Assembly (NCBI GenBank): GCA_046351595.1
Contig: JAXLYE010000003.1
Coordinates: 434,001 to 498,000 of the forward strand
Origin: JAXLYE01 sp046351595
GTDB taxonomy: Bacteria; Myxococcota_A; Polyangia; Palsa-1104; JAEUJZ01
DNA: 64,000 nt
Direction: 5' to 3'
This document shows, piece by piece, positions 21,694 to 28,974 of the stretch. Every line of letters starts with the position of its first letter. Within the stretch, counting starts at the first letter, position 1. The translations under genes and the position numbers were made by a program. The notes beneath the pieces were generated by a model. That model was not told where the DNA came from. It ran no database searches and saw nothing but the letters and a program-made list of their open reading frames with translations.

Positions 21694-22296
21694 TCAGGAC
21701 TCGGTAAGCCACCCGGTGAGCCGGGCGCGCGCGGCCATCAGGCTGCCGAGCGAGCCGGGGATGGTGAGCTGCTGCAGTCCATCTCCGGAGTCCGTGTGCA
21801 CGTGCAGCACGATCCACGCTCCGCCCTGCATCTGATCGCGCGTGCGGACTCGTTCGATGCGAGCGCGCGGCACGAGCGTACAGGGCTCACCGTGCAGCCG
21901 GATGAGCAGCGCATCCGAGAAGAGGAAGAGCCCGTAGCGGAAGTCGTCCCGCTGCTGCTCAGCAGCAAGGGCCTGCTCCCCTCGGACTATACGCACGGCC
22001 CCATAGAGCAGCATCGACCCCAGCACAAAGAGCACGCCCCACAGGACGATCTGCCAGACGTTCGGCGGCCCTCTGTGCAGCTCCTTCCAGAGATCGAAGG
22101 GCAGCGCGCCGACCATGAGCAGACCGAAGGCGCCGAGCGGCAGCGCCATCGCCCACGCCCCACCCAGCGAGACGTGCCCCTCCTGCTTGATGAACTCGAC
22201 GTCGGCGGGCAGCGGCCGCCGCGGCTCCATCACGTCGCGGTAGGGAGGCGGGATCTCACCCGGCGGGCGCTTCACGAGGAGCGGCAGGCCGACCAT
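21694..22296 (-). CDS. Two-helix membrane protein with PH-like tail
   Basis: The 200-residue protein has two membrane segments (about 46-66, AMALPLGAFGLLMVGALPF, and 82-104, IVLWGVLFVLGSMLLYGAVRIV). A C-terminal soluble domain follows (RYGLFLFSDALLIRLHGEPCTLVPRARIERVRTRD) that resembles bacterial PH-domain membrane proteins of the YdbS/DUF304 type. No catalytic motif is seen. It converges with the TPR gene, the two stop codons being directly adjacent. No strong ribosome-binding site precedes the ATG used here; an ATG 22 codons further in is possible. Function unknown. Confidence 0.65.
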   Translation of the reverse strand: MVGLPLLVKRPPGEIPPPYRDVMEPRRPLPADVEFIKQEGHVSLGGAWAMALPLGAFGLLMVGALPFDLWKELHRGPPNVWQIVLWGVLFVLGSMLLYGAVRIVRGEQALAAEQQRDDFRYGLFLFSDALLIRLHGEPCTLVPRARIERVRTRDQMQGGAWIVLHVHTDSGDGLQQLTIPGSLGSLMAARARLTGWLTES

Positions 22297-22446
22297 GGCA
22301 CAAGCCTACCGCGAACCCAGTGCTCGAAGATCGCAGGAAGAGTGCCCGAAGATGAAAAAAGGACAACCGCGCACCATCGGCCCGCACCTTCTCGCCCTGC
22401 ATGCGGGTCGCTCTATTCGTGGTAGGCCACCTCAGGTCGACTTGGC

Positions 22447-23124
22447 TCAGGGGCGCCAATCCTTGCAGTTGTTCAGTGCTCTGATCCGATTGTCGATCTG
22501 CTCTTCGTGACCGGACTTCTGCTTCCCGTACTTGTCGCGGAGCGAGCGGGCGACCGACTGCAGCTCGGGTGTCTCATCCTCGTTGCGCACCCGGTCGAGC
22601 GCGGAGGCAAAAATGTTCATCATGGCGCGGCGGTAGGTGATGCACTTGTCGAGCGTGTAGATCGCGTCTTCGACCAGCTTCTTGCGTGCCTCGAGGTCCT
22701 TCTCGGCGCGCTCGAGCTGCTTACCAGCTTCGTAGAGCTCCCGCTCGAGCTGCGCGACTTCGTCGCTGAACCGCCGCTTTTCGTCGTCGGTCTGGACGTT
22801 CGAGCGGCTGCTCTCGGCCCGGCTCTTCCTTTCCTTGAGCTTCTCGATATCCTTCTTCGCCTCTTCGACGGCGTGCTTTGCTTTGCGTGTTTCCCCCTCG
22901 TTCCCGCAAGTCACCGGGCCTCTGCGCCCGTCGCACCAGTCGTGGACGTTCACCCTCTCGTCCTCGCAGATTCTGCGCTCGCTATAGGGCGCCGGGATGG
23001 TGACGCAGCCCTCCTCATAACGGTCGGCGTCTTTGAAGTCCGAGAGCCTGTCAGCGAACGCGGCCGGCGCCCCGAATGCAAGTTTGGCGGCGAAGGCAAT
23101 AGCAAGAGACATCTTTTGGCGCAT
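22447..23124 (-). CDS. Secreted coiled-coil protein
   Basis: The 225-residue protein has a signal peptide (about 1-24, LAIAFAAKLAFGAPAAFA). A Cys-containing N-terminal segment of the mature protein (four Cys between about 40 and 75) is followed by a long charged helix (about 80-160, EEAKKDIEKLKERKSRAESS to LERAEKDLEARKKL) and a C-terminal helical part with two more Cys. It starts at ATG 23124, with GGAGGG directly upstream. It is less GC-rich and richer in Lys/Glu than its neighbours. Function is unknown; the layout fits a periplasmic structural or binding protein. Confidence 0.7.
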   Translation of the reverse strand: MRQKMSLAIAFAAKLAFGAPAAFADRLSDFKDADRYEEGCVTIPAPYSERRICEDERVNVHDWCDGRRGPVTCGNEGETRKAKHAVEEAKKDIEKLKERKSRAESSRSNVQTDDEKRRFSDEVAQLERELYEAGKQLERAEKDLEARKKLVEDAIYTLDKCITYRRAMMNIFASALDRVRNEDETPELQSVARSLRDKYGKQKSGHEEQIDNRIRALNNCKDWRP

Positions 23125-23430
23125 GGTTCCCTCCGAAGTCGTAAAGGCCTGGGTCCTGGTTTTGTTGTGGTGCTCGGTCAGGGGTAACAGCACTCCCCGT
23201 GCCGACCGCCCAAACAGCAGCTCAGTGACGGGGCGGTTGGCTGCTGCGTCTTCGCGTGTCACGGCTGCCCACTCCGTTGCTGTGGGCAGCGGGTGGGCAG
23301 CCTCAGCCCACAGCAGTGGGCAAGGAGGAAACAGGATGGGCAGCGTCGGAGAGTCGCCGACTCTGGCAAGCGCTGATCGAGCGACGTACAAGGTCGTCTC
23401 CCTTTTGCCGCGGCTCGCTAAAATGCTCCG
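23125..23430. repeat. Divergent promoter region with GTGGGCA repeats and hairpin
   Basis: This 306-base gap separates two divergent genes. GTGGGCA occurs three times (23282, 23293, 23317), and GCTGTGGGC (23279-23287) pairs with GCCCACAGC (23306-23314). These could be operator sites or an RNA structure; no gene was seen. Confidence 0.4.
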
Positions 23431-24246
23431 ATGACAAAGACCTCGCATGACTCCCGCTTCGGGGCCGGAACTCCCGCGGCCGCTGCGGCGCACTCTCCGC
23501 GCCTACGGCCCGAGGCCATCGTGCAGCACCGCCGGACGCTCGCGGGCTGGAGCGGCGAAGTGGGCCCGCTGCTCGATTGGCTGCGGGAGCGGATCACGCC
23601 GCAGACTCTGCGCACCATCACCGGAGGCCTCGAGGAGCACCTGGCCGTGCTCAAGGACATCTACGAGACAGGGCTCGTGCCGCACCCGCTGCGCTTCCAT
23701 CCCGCCGAGGTCCTTGAGCTTACGGGCTGGCAGAAGGGCCCGTCGACCGATCACCTGGCCCGCGCCTATTGCTGCGCCCTGCTCTGCCTGGACCGGGCCG
23801 GGCCCGAGACCAGGCGAGATGATCAGACGGCGACGCTGGCGGTCCTGGTCGAGAGCTGCATCAAGCTGGGTCCCGAGGCTCTGGCGGCGCTGGTCCGCTT
23901 CCTGGCCGCGCTCATCGAAGGCACGCCGAGAGACACCAATGCGGACTTCGTGTTCCTGCACCTCGCGCTCCTGCTCGCAGCGATCGCGCAGGACGCCGCC
24001 GACCCAAGGCTCCCGGCGCTCGGCGAGTACCTGCTCGCTCTCGAGCAGAGGTGGCGCGCCGAGTGGAGCGCGCCCGATGAGCAGTGGCTGCTCGGTCTGA
24101 CCCGCTTCGATCAGCGCCACAAGCTCTGGCGCGCTCTTGCGGCGCGGCTGCTCACGCCGACAACAGCAGCGCCGCTGCCGCAGATCGCTGCGCTCCTACA
24201 AAAGCCTCAGCGGCCGTCGAGTGAGCGCCGCCAGCGCGCCCGTTGA
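23431..24246 (+). CDS. Hypothetical helical cytoplasmic protein
   Basis: The 271-residue protein has no signal peptide, membrane segment or motif that I recognise. It is mainly helical, with Leu/Ala-rich segments (LVESCIKLGPEALAALVRFLAALIEG, FVFLHLALLLAAIAQDAADP) and a basic C-terminus. Codon use fits the host and the reading frame is closed cleanly. The ATG at 23431 has only a weak ribosome-binding site. It precedes the MNT-HEPN gene by 105 bases on the same strand. I cannot assign a function. Confidence 0.6.
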   Translation: MTKTSHDSRFGAGTPAAAAAHSPRLRPEAIVQHRRTLAGWSGEVGPLLDWLRERITPQTLRTITGGLEEHLAVLKDIYETGLVPHPLRFHPAEVLELTGWQKGPSTDHLARAYCCALLCLDRAGPETRRDDQTATLAVLVESCIKLGPEALAALVRFLAALIEGTPRDTNADFVFLHLALLLAAIAQDAADPRLPALGEYLLALEQRWRAEWSAPDEQWLLGLTRFDQRHKLWRALAARLLTPTTAAPLPQIAALLQKPQRPSSERRQRAR

Positions 24247-24351
24247 GCTACCAGGGCAGCGGGGCGTCCGTCCAGGGCGCGCGGGCGATTGATAGGCCTG
24301 CCAGGGCCCTGCGGTTGCCGGGCGCGAGCTGTGGTAGGGTCGCCGCGGCGC

Positions 24352-25587
24352 ATGAAGACCTCCATCGACCACCTGCCCGACGACAAGCAGGCCCAGCTTC
24401 GCGCCATCGCGGAGCTGTTCCAGGAGTGCCTCGCCGTTGACAAGCTGATCCTGTTCGGCAGCTACGCCCGCGGCGAGCAGGTCGAGGATCGAGAGACGGG
24501 CTATCTGTCCGACTTCGACCTCTGCGTCGTCGTCGACACGGAGAAGCAGGCCGCGGATGTCTCGGTCTGGTCGGAGCTGGAGCAGCGCGCCCGCGCCATC
24601 GCCGGCCGCATCCCCGTCACGCTCATCGTCCACGACATCAAGTTCATCAACCACGAGATCCGCCGCGGGCAGTTCTTCTTCGCCGATGTCGCGAACGAGG
24701 GCGTGCTGCTCGTCGACAAGCGGCGGTACTCTCTGGCCAAGCCCAAGGCGCTCAACGCCGCAGAGCGGCTCGAGCTGGCGGAGTACAACTTCGCGACGTG
24801 GTTCGACTCCGCGACGGAGTTCTGGCGGCTCTCGCGCTACGCGACGGTCCGGAATCTGACCAAGCACGCCGCATTCCTTCTGCACCAAGCGACGGAGCGC
24901 TACTACCACGCCGCGCACCTCGTCTTCACCGGGTACAAGCAGCAGACGCATGACATCGAGAAGCTCGGCACCCTGGCGGCCGAGCAGCACGCACTCCTCG
25001 TCGAGGCGCTGCCCAAGACGGAGCCCGAGGAGAAGCGCCTGTTCGACCTGCTGAAAAAGGCGTACATCGAAGCGCGCTACTCCGGCTCCTACCGCATCAC
25101 GCAGGAGGAGCTGAGCACCTTGCAGGGGCGAGTCATCGTGCTGGCGGATCGGGTTCGCACGGCGTGCTTAGAGAAGCTGGCGAGTTTCTGCGGCGCTGAG
25201 GCCGTGCGCACCGATCTGCCGGTGCCGCCGCAGATGGAGGAGCCGCCGCTGAGCCCCCTGCCACTGCTGCCGGAGGATCCTAAGGACTTCGCGCAGTGGG
25301 CCAAGAACCTGGCGGAGCTTTCGGAGCAGCGCGCGCAGGCGGAGCGCCAACAGGGCGAATCGGTCGGCGAGCAGCGCGGGCGGGCCGAGGGGCTGCGCGA
25401 GGGCGAGGCAGTTGGTGAGAGGCGGGCGCAGGCCGAGGCCGTGCTGCTGGTGCTGCGGACGCGCGGGCTCATCGTGCCGCCCGAACTGGAGCAGCGCATC
25501 CGCACCTGCGCAGATCCCGAGCTGCTCGCGCAGTGGCTGCAGCGCGCGGTAACGGCTCCGAGCGCCGCAGAGGCGCTTACAGGGTAG
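24352..25587 (+). CDS. MNT-HEPN nucleotidyltransferase fused to Rpn-like C-terminal tail
   Basis: The protein has 411 residues from ATG 24352. Residues 20-125 form a minimal nucleotidyltransferase domain with FGSYARGE (35-42) and the metal-binding D-x-D (DFDL, 54-57). Residues 135-265 form a HEPN domain (FLLHQATERYYHAAHL, QTHDIEKL, AYIEARYSGSYRITQEEL). Together these are the two halves of MNT/HEPN toxin-antitoxin pairs, here in one chain. Residues 310-411 have Glu/Gly/Arg repeats (RAEGLREGEAVGERRAQAEAV), then LLVLRTRGLIVPPELEQRI and WLQRAVTAPSAAEAL. This matches the tail commonly found on Rpn-family PD-(D/E)XK proteins, but the nuclease core is absent. The protein may be a self-regulated nucleotidyltransferase or RNase. 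It lies immediately upstream of the GATATC array and ParA pair. Confidence 0.82.
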   Translation: MKTSIDHLPDDKQAQLRAIAELFQECLAVDKLILFGSYARGEQVEDRETGYLSDFDLCVVVDTEKQAADVSVWSELEQRARAIAGRIPVTLIVHDIKFINHEIRRGQFFFADVANEGVLLVDKRRYSLAKPKALNAAERLELAEYNFATWFDSATEFWRLSRYATVRNLTKHAAFLLHQATERYYHAAHLVFTGYKQQTHDIEKLGTLAAEQHALLVEALPKTEPEEKRLFDLLKKAYIEARYSGSYRITQEELSTLQGRVIVLADRVRTACLEKLASFCGAEAVRTDLPVPPQMEEPPLSPLPLLPEDPKDFAQWAKNLAELSEQRAQAERQQGESVGEQRGRAEGLREGEAVGERRAQAEAVLLVLRTRGLIVPPELEQRIRTCADPELLAQWLQRAVTAPSAAEALTG

Positions 25588-25614
25588 GTGTCGCGGCTCC
25601 CGGAGCGGGCGCGC

Positions 25615-25917
25615 GTGATATCACGACGGGGGCCGGTGATATCACCGCGATATCACTCCGTCGCTGCCGGTGATATCACCGCGAGCTTGCGGGCGCCGGG
25701 GTGATATCGCCTCACCGGGGCGGGCGGTCGACGATATCGCCGCGACATCACCGCACGCGGCCCGGCGGCCGGCGATATCGCGGCGACCTCACCGCAGACG
25801 GCCCGGCGGCCGGCGATATCGCGGCGACCTCACCGCAGGCAGCCAGGCGATCGGTGATATCGCGGTGACATCACCGTGGGCGACGGCGTGAAATCGCGGC
25901 GATATCACCGCGATTTC
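25615..25917. repeat. Array of GATATC-centred palindromes with 41-bp period, centromere-like
   Basis: In about 300 bases there are ten GATATC cores, at 25617, 25638, 25649, 25672, 25703, 25733, 25774, 25815, 25856 and 25901. Two lie in identical GGTGATATCACC palindromes. The cores at 25733, 25774, 25815 and 25856 are exactly 41 bp apart. Each of these is followed 11 bp later (about one helical turn) by a variant core: GACATC at 25744 and 25867, GACCTC at 25785 and 25826. A final site at 25890-25917 has 10-bp perfect outer arms, GAAATCGCGG and CCGCGATTTC. Such phased arrays next to parA are typical of partition centromeres bound by ribbon-helix-helix proteins. It is not a CRISPR: there are no unique spacers and no cas genes. 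Confidence 0.82.
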
Positions 25918-26102
25918 CCGACGGTATTGCCGGGCGCCGGCCCTGATGCCGATCGGCGTGCGCAGGCGTGGCCTGGATGCCCACGCGTCCGCGCGGTTCA
26001 TGTCGAACCCGGTCCTGGCCTCTAGCTGTGCTGATCTAAAGGCCGAATAATCGGGTCATTGACAACGCTAGTTTGGGGGCCCAGCCTGAGTTCACAGTCC
26101 GC

Positions 26103-26121
26103 GATATCAAGAGGTGACCTC
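26103..26121. promoter_or_regulatory. Isolated GATATC/GACCTC site overlapping the parA ribosome-binding site
   Basis: GATATC at 26103-26108 and GACCTC at 26116-26121 repeat the paired cores of the upstream array, with 13-bp instead of 11-bp spacing. The Shine-Dalgarno GAGGTGA (26111-26117) lies within the site and the ATG follows at once. This fits autorepression of the par operon by its DNA-binding partner. Confidence 0.55.
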
Positions 26122-26928
26122 ATGCCAGCCACTCCGATCCGCTCTGTGCGACTCCCTCAGGACCCGCCGCCCCGTCACGCTCCGCTCGTCCCCACCGTCG
26201 TCGTCGCGTCGTACAAGGGCGGCGTCGGCAAGACCGCGCTGACCGTCGCGCTGGCCGAGCGCCTGGCCTGGGCCGGTCTACGCGTCCTGCTGCTCACGTG
26301 CGACAGCCAGGAGGACGCGCGGCATCGCCTGGGCGTGCCGGCCTCCGACCCGCTGATCGCGCGCCGCGCCTACGGCCCCGAGGGCAGCGTCACCGTCGCG
26401 GGGATCCGCGGCACCAAGGCCGTGGATCTGCTGTACCGCCTGGGCCCGGAGCAGCTCGGGCTCGGCTCATTCGATATCGCCGTCGTGGACACGCCGCCCG
26501 AGGTGCAGGGAGGGAGCCTGCCGGGCGTCCTGCTCCTCACTCCGGTCGACGGGACCGACGCCGCGCGCAACCTGCTCACGATGCTGCGGCGGACTCCCGA
26601 GAACACGGAGATCATGCTGATCCACATCGGCCGCACCGACCCGGACGACTGGATGTTCAACGCCGCGGCCGTCGAGCAGGCGCTGGGCCGGAGCCTGCAC
26701 TATCTCGAGGAGCCGCTGCCGAAGGCCCGGAGCATCAAGCAGGCGCACGATGCAGGGCGCTCCGTCTGGGCGCTGCCGCGGAGCGGCGTCACGTGGCGGT
26801 TCCTTTCGGGCATAGAGACTCTGGCCCAGATGGCCTGGGCGCGGCTCAACTCTCATCGCGCGTGGCCTGCGAGCTTGCCGCCGCAGTACTCCTCGCCGTA
26901 CATCCCCGGCTGGGATGACGACGAATGA
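26122..26928 (+). CDS. parA: ParA-family partition ATPase
   Basis: The 268-residue protein has a deviant Walker A motif KGGVGKT (about 32-38) in the first strand, DSQ in switch I position, and VVDTPPEVQ in the Walker B region. It has no N-terminal helix-turn-helix, which is characteristic of small type Ib partition ATPases that rely on a separate ribbon-helix-helix protein for autoregulation. These ATPases dimerise on DNA with ATP and move partition complexes. ATG 26122 is chosen because GAGGTGA precedes it; an in-frame start further upstream would run through the operator. Its stop overlaps the next start (ATGA). With the array upstream, it forms a complete partition-like cassette in an otherwise chromosomal setting, so an integrated plasmid or conjugative element is likely. 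Confidence 0.88.
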   Translation: MPATPIRSVRLPQDPPPRHAPLVPTVVVASYKGGVGKTALTVALAERLAWAGLRVLLLTCDSQEDARHRLGVPASDPLIARRAYGPEGSVTVAGIRGTKAVDLLYRLGPEQLGLGSFDIAVVDTPPEVQGGSLPGVLLLTPVDGTDAARNLLTMLRRTPENTEIMLIHIGRTDPDDWMFNAAAVEQALGRSLHYLEEPLPKARSIKQAHDAGRSVWALPRSGVTWRFLSGIETLAQMAWARLNSHRAWPASLPPQYSSPYIPGWDDDE

Positions 26929-27506
26929 GGCTCGACGCGGACAAGCTGCGCGCGGAGGCCGATGCGCACAGCGCGCGGATGCAGAGCCCCCTGTGGGCCG
27001 ACGACGGCGGCCAGCGCGATGACAGCTGGGCCGCGCGCCTGAGCGCGAGTACGCAGCCCTCCGCGCCACCGCCCAGCGACGCTGCAAGGAGGGAACGTGC
27101 AGCGCCCCCGCCACCGACGGCATGGGAATCGTTTCTGTCTGCGGAGGATGAAACGCTCCCACTGCCGTCAAGCCCCCGGCCGTTGACTCCAGAGCCCGCG
27201 GCCGAGGGCATCCTGCCCCGCCTCGACGCCCTCGATCAGACCGTCGCGAGGCTGCTCTCGCTGGTGTCGCGTCGTGCAGAAGGAGGCGCCGACGTTCCCG
27301 GCTGGTTGGCGACGGCGGCGGGGGATCCGCATACCTATGATGCGCCGGACGCCGAGCGCAGGGGCGTATGCGTGCGCGTCTTGCCTACGACCTACGCCCA
27401 GCTCCAGCAGACGCAGCGACGGCTGGGGCTGCGCACGACGGCCGGAGCTTGGGAGTTCTTGCTGAGGCTGGGACTCGCGGCAGCGGAGCGGTTATCGGTG
27501 CCATAG
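26925..27506 (+). CDS. Probable ParB-like partner with C-terminal ribbon-helix-helix
   Basis: The 193-residue protein is translationally coupled to parA through an ATGA overlap. The first 115 residues are charged and Pro-rich without a clear fold; such a segment often stimulates the ATPase. The last 45 residues (VCVRVLPTTYAQLQQTQRRLGLRTTAGAWEFLLRLGL) have the pattern of a ribbon-helix-helix: a beta strand with alternating residues, a first helix, a G-x-x-T turn and a second helix. The partner of a type Ib ParA is normally such a protein binding repeats upstream of the operon, so this one is expected to bind the GATATC array. The assignment rests on context and secondary-structure pattern, not on clear family similarity. 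Confidence 0.68.
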   Translation: MRLDADKLRAEADAHSARMQSPLWADDGGQRDDSWAARLSASTQPSAPPPSDAARRERAAPPPPTAWESFLSAEDETLPLPSSPRPLTPEPAAEGILPRLDALDQTVARLLSLVSRRAEGGADVPGWLATAAGDPHTYDAPDAERRGVCVRVLPTTYAQLQQTQRRLGLRTTAGAWEFLLRLGLAAAERLSVP

Positions 27507-27858
27507 CAGCAAAGGAACACCGGACTCGACCCAGGCTAGCCTTGGTCTCTGAACGTCAGAGGGACTATACAGGCTGCATCATCCACGTCTTCCTTGACGA
27601 CGTCCGCATCGGACTTGAGGGAGTCCGGAGGTGAGGGCCGAAGACAGAGCTACGCCCGCGTCTAGTTTTCAGAAATCGGATTCGTTCCTGTCTGCGGATG
27701 TGTCCGCACAGGCCTTTCGCGAAACCGGTCCTGCCGATCTGCGGGACATGCGCTCTTCGAGGCTGAGGTGATAGCTGCTGGGCATACTTGTGCATTTCGG
27801 CGCGCGACGCGACGGCAGGGCCGTGTTCGTATACCCGTGTCGCTGTCGTCGATGGCGA
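27507..27858. other. Intergenic region between convergent transcription units, with a hairpin
   Basis: No convincing gene is present. An imperfect stem at 27687-27712 (CCTGT-CTGCGGA / TCCGCA-CAGG, 10 pairs with a 2-base bulge) lies between the end of the par operon and the end of the HEPN gene and may terminate one or both transcripts, though no long T-run follows it. The stretch is less GC-rich than the par genes. Confidence 0.4.
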
Positions 27859-28956
27859 TCATGCTGCTGGCGCGTGTGCAGCGGCCGCTGGGCTCCATAC
27901 GACGTCGTCGTCGGCTGCGAGCGCAACGAGCGTCGTGCCCCTCGGGCACTTGAAGTTCAAGCCGATGCCGACCCCATTCGCGATGGTCGCGCCCGGCTCG
28001 ATTGCTTCGACGTCGGCACCGTCAACCTTCATACTCTGGATGCGTCCCCATCGCGCGCCGGTCGCTTCGACGAGAACAAACACGGATTGGCCGACGAAAA
28101 GGCGCTGCGTAGGCTTCTCGACTACCACGACAGTCCCGTTCTGGTACGGCCCGTCGCCTCGCCGCTGGAGGAGGTGGATTCCCTGTCCGGGCGCGGAGTG
28201 ATGGTCCTTGAGGTACCGCCCCACGGTGATCACAAAGACGGACTTTGAGAACGCCTCGATGAACCCGAGCGCGTCGCTCATCGCATCCGGGCCTAGGAGG
28301 TCGTCGGGGTTTCCGCCGCGATGCGCGACCTGGTTTCTGCGCTCGACGATATCCTTGAGCCGCTCTTCGACGATCGCCGCTGGCACCCCGTCCTGCGGTG
28401 GAACATCAAGCTCCTTCGTCGCGCAGTACCACTCCAGCAGCGCGTCCGCTCGGCGGACACGGTCGCACACCTGCTCGATTCCGACCGCCGCGAAGAGCGC
28501 GTCGATCTCGCCGACGCGCAGGTTCGAGTCATGAGCGACCACCGCCGCCTCGTTGAGCGTGTATGGCGTGTCGCCGTTCAAGCACTCAAACAGATTCTTC
28601 ACGATGGCGAGTTCGCTCAATCCTTCGTAACGGCCCTCCCCGAGGCGGCCTCGCGAAAGGATCTCGGCCGTCCGCGAGAGATGCTTTTTCACGAGCCTTG
28701 GCGGCAGATTGGCGTACTGAACGCGTCCGGCCTCGAGGCGAGCGTACGCGGCCACGAGGTTCTCGATGAACTTCTCGAACGACGCATACAGGGCGACGGC
28801 GAACGCGGCGTAGTCGAACCGTCGCCGAATCAACACGTACTGGCGAACCAGTGAATCCTGGTGCCCGGCCAGTGCCGAGTTGACCGGGGCGATCGATGCT
28901 ACCAGATCTCTCAACTCGCTTAAGTCGTTCTCGAGCTCATCGAACGTGGATCGCAC
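27859..28956 (-). CDS. HEPN-domain protein (putative RNase effector)
   Basis: The 365-residue protein starts at GTG 28956. The N-terminal 230 residues are helical. They contain a hydrophobic helix pattern (FAVALYASFEKFIENLVAAY, about 52-71) and the HEPN catalytic signature R-N-x-x-x-H as RRNQVAHRGG (R207, N208, H212), in the style of the RiboL-PSP/MAE_28990-type HEPN families. HEPN proteins with this motif are usually metal-independent RNases. The C-terminal 100 residues form a beta-rich domain (GTVVVVEKPTQRLFVGQSVFVLV to GIGLNFKCPRGTTLVAL) that resembles a translation-factor-type barrel, an unusual addition. The gene follows DUF262 by 18 bases with GGAG upstream. With the methyltransferase it forms a three-gene module suggestive of phage defence. 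Base composition is lower in GC than the chromosome around it. Confidence 0.75.
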   Translation of the reverse strand: MRSTFDELENDLSELRDLVASIAPVNSALAGHQDSLVRQYVLIRRRFDYAAFAVALYASFEKFIENLVAAYARLEAGRVQYANLPPRLVKKHLSRTAEILSRGRLGEGRYEGLSELAIVKNLFECLNGDTPYTLNEAAVVAHDSNLRVGEIDALFAAVGIEQVCDRVRRADALLEWYCATKELDVPPQDGVPAAIVEERLKDIVERRNQVAHRGGNPDDLLGPDAMSDALGFIEAFSKSVFVITVGRYLKDHHSAPGQGIHLLQRRGDGPYQNGTVVVVEKPTQRLFVGQSVFVLVEATGARWGRIQSMKVDGADVEAIEPGATIANGVGIGLNFKCPRGTTLVALAADDDVVWSPAAAAHAPAA

Positions 28957-28974
28957 AGGCAGTCTCCGTCGCGA

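Noticed and set aside
25615..25917. CRISPR array
   Set aside because: Units are palindromic and vary, intervening bases are also repeated, and no cas gene is present.
25615..25917. GATATC clusters as restriction-modification targets
   Set aside because: The cores are part of longer phased palindromes next to parA; occasional GATATC elsewhere in the window shows no such phasing, so a binding array explains them better.
26059..26064. TTGACA as the -35 element of the parA operon
   Set aside because: No -10-like sequence at normal spacing; the region around 26076-26081 is GC-rich.
27662..27949. Small minus-strand gene downstream of HEPN
   Set aside because: Overlaps the HEPN 3' end in another frame, Arg/Ser-rich without motifs or ribosome-binding site.
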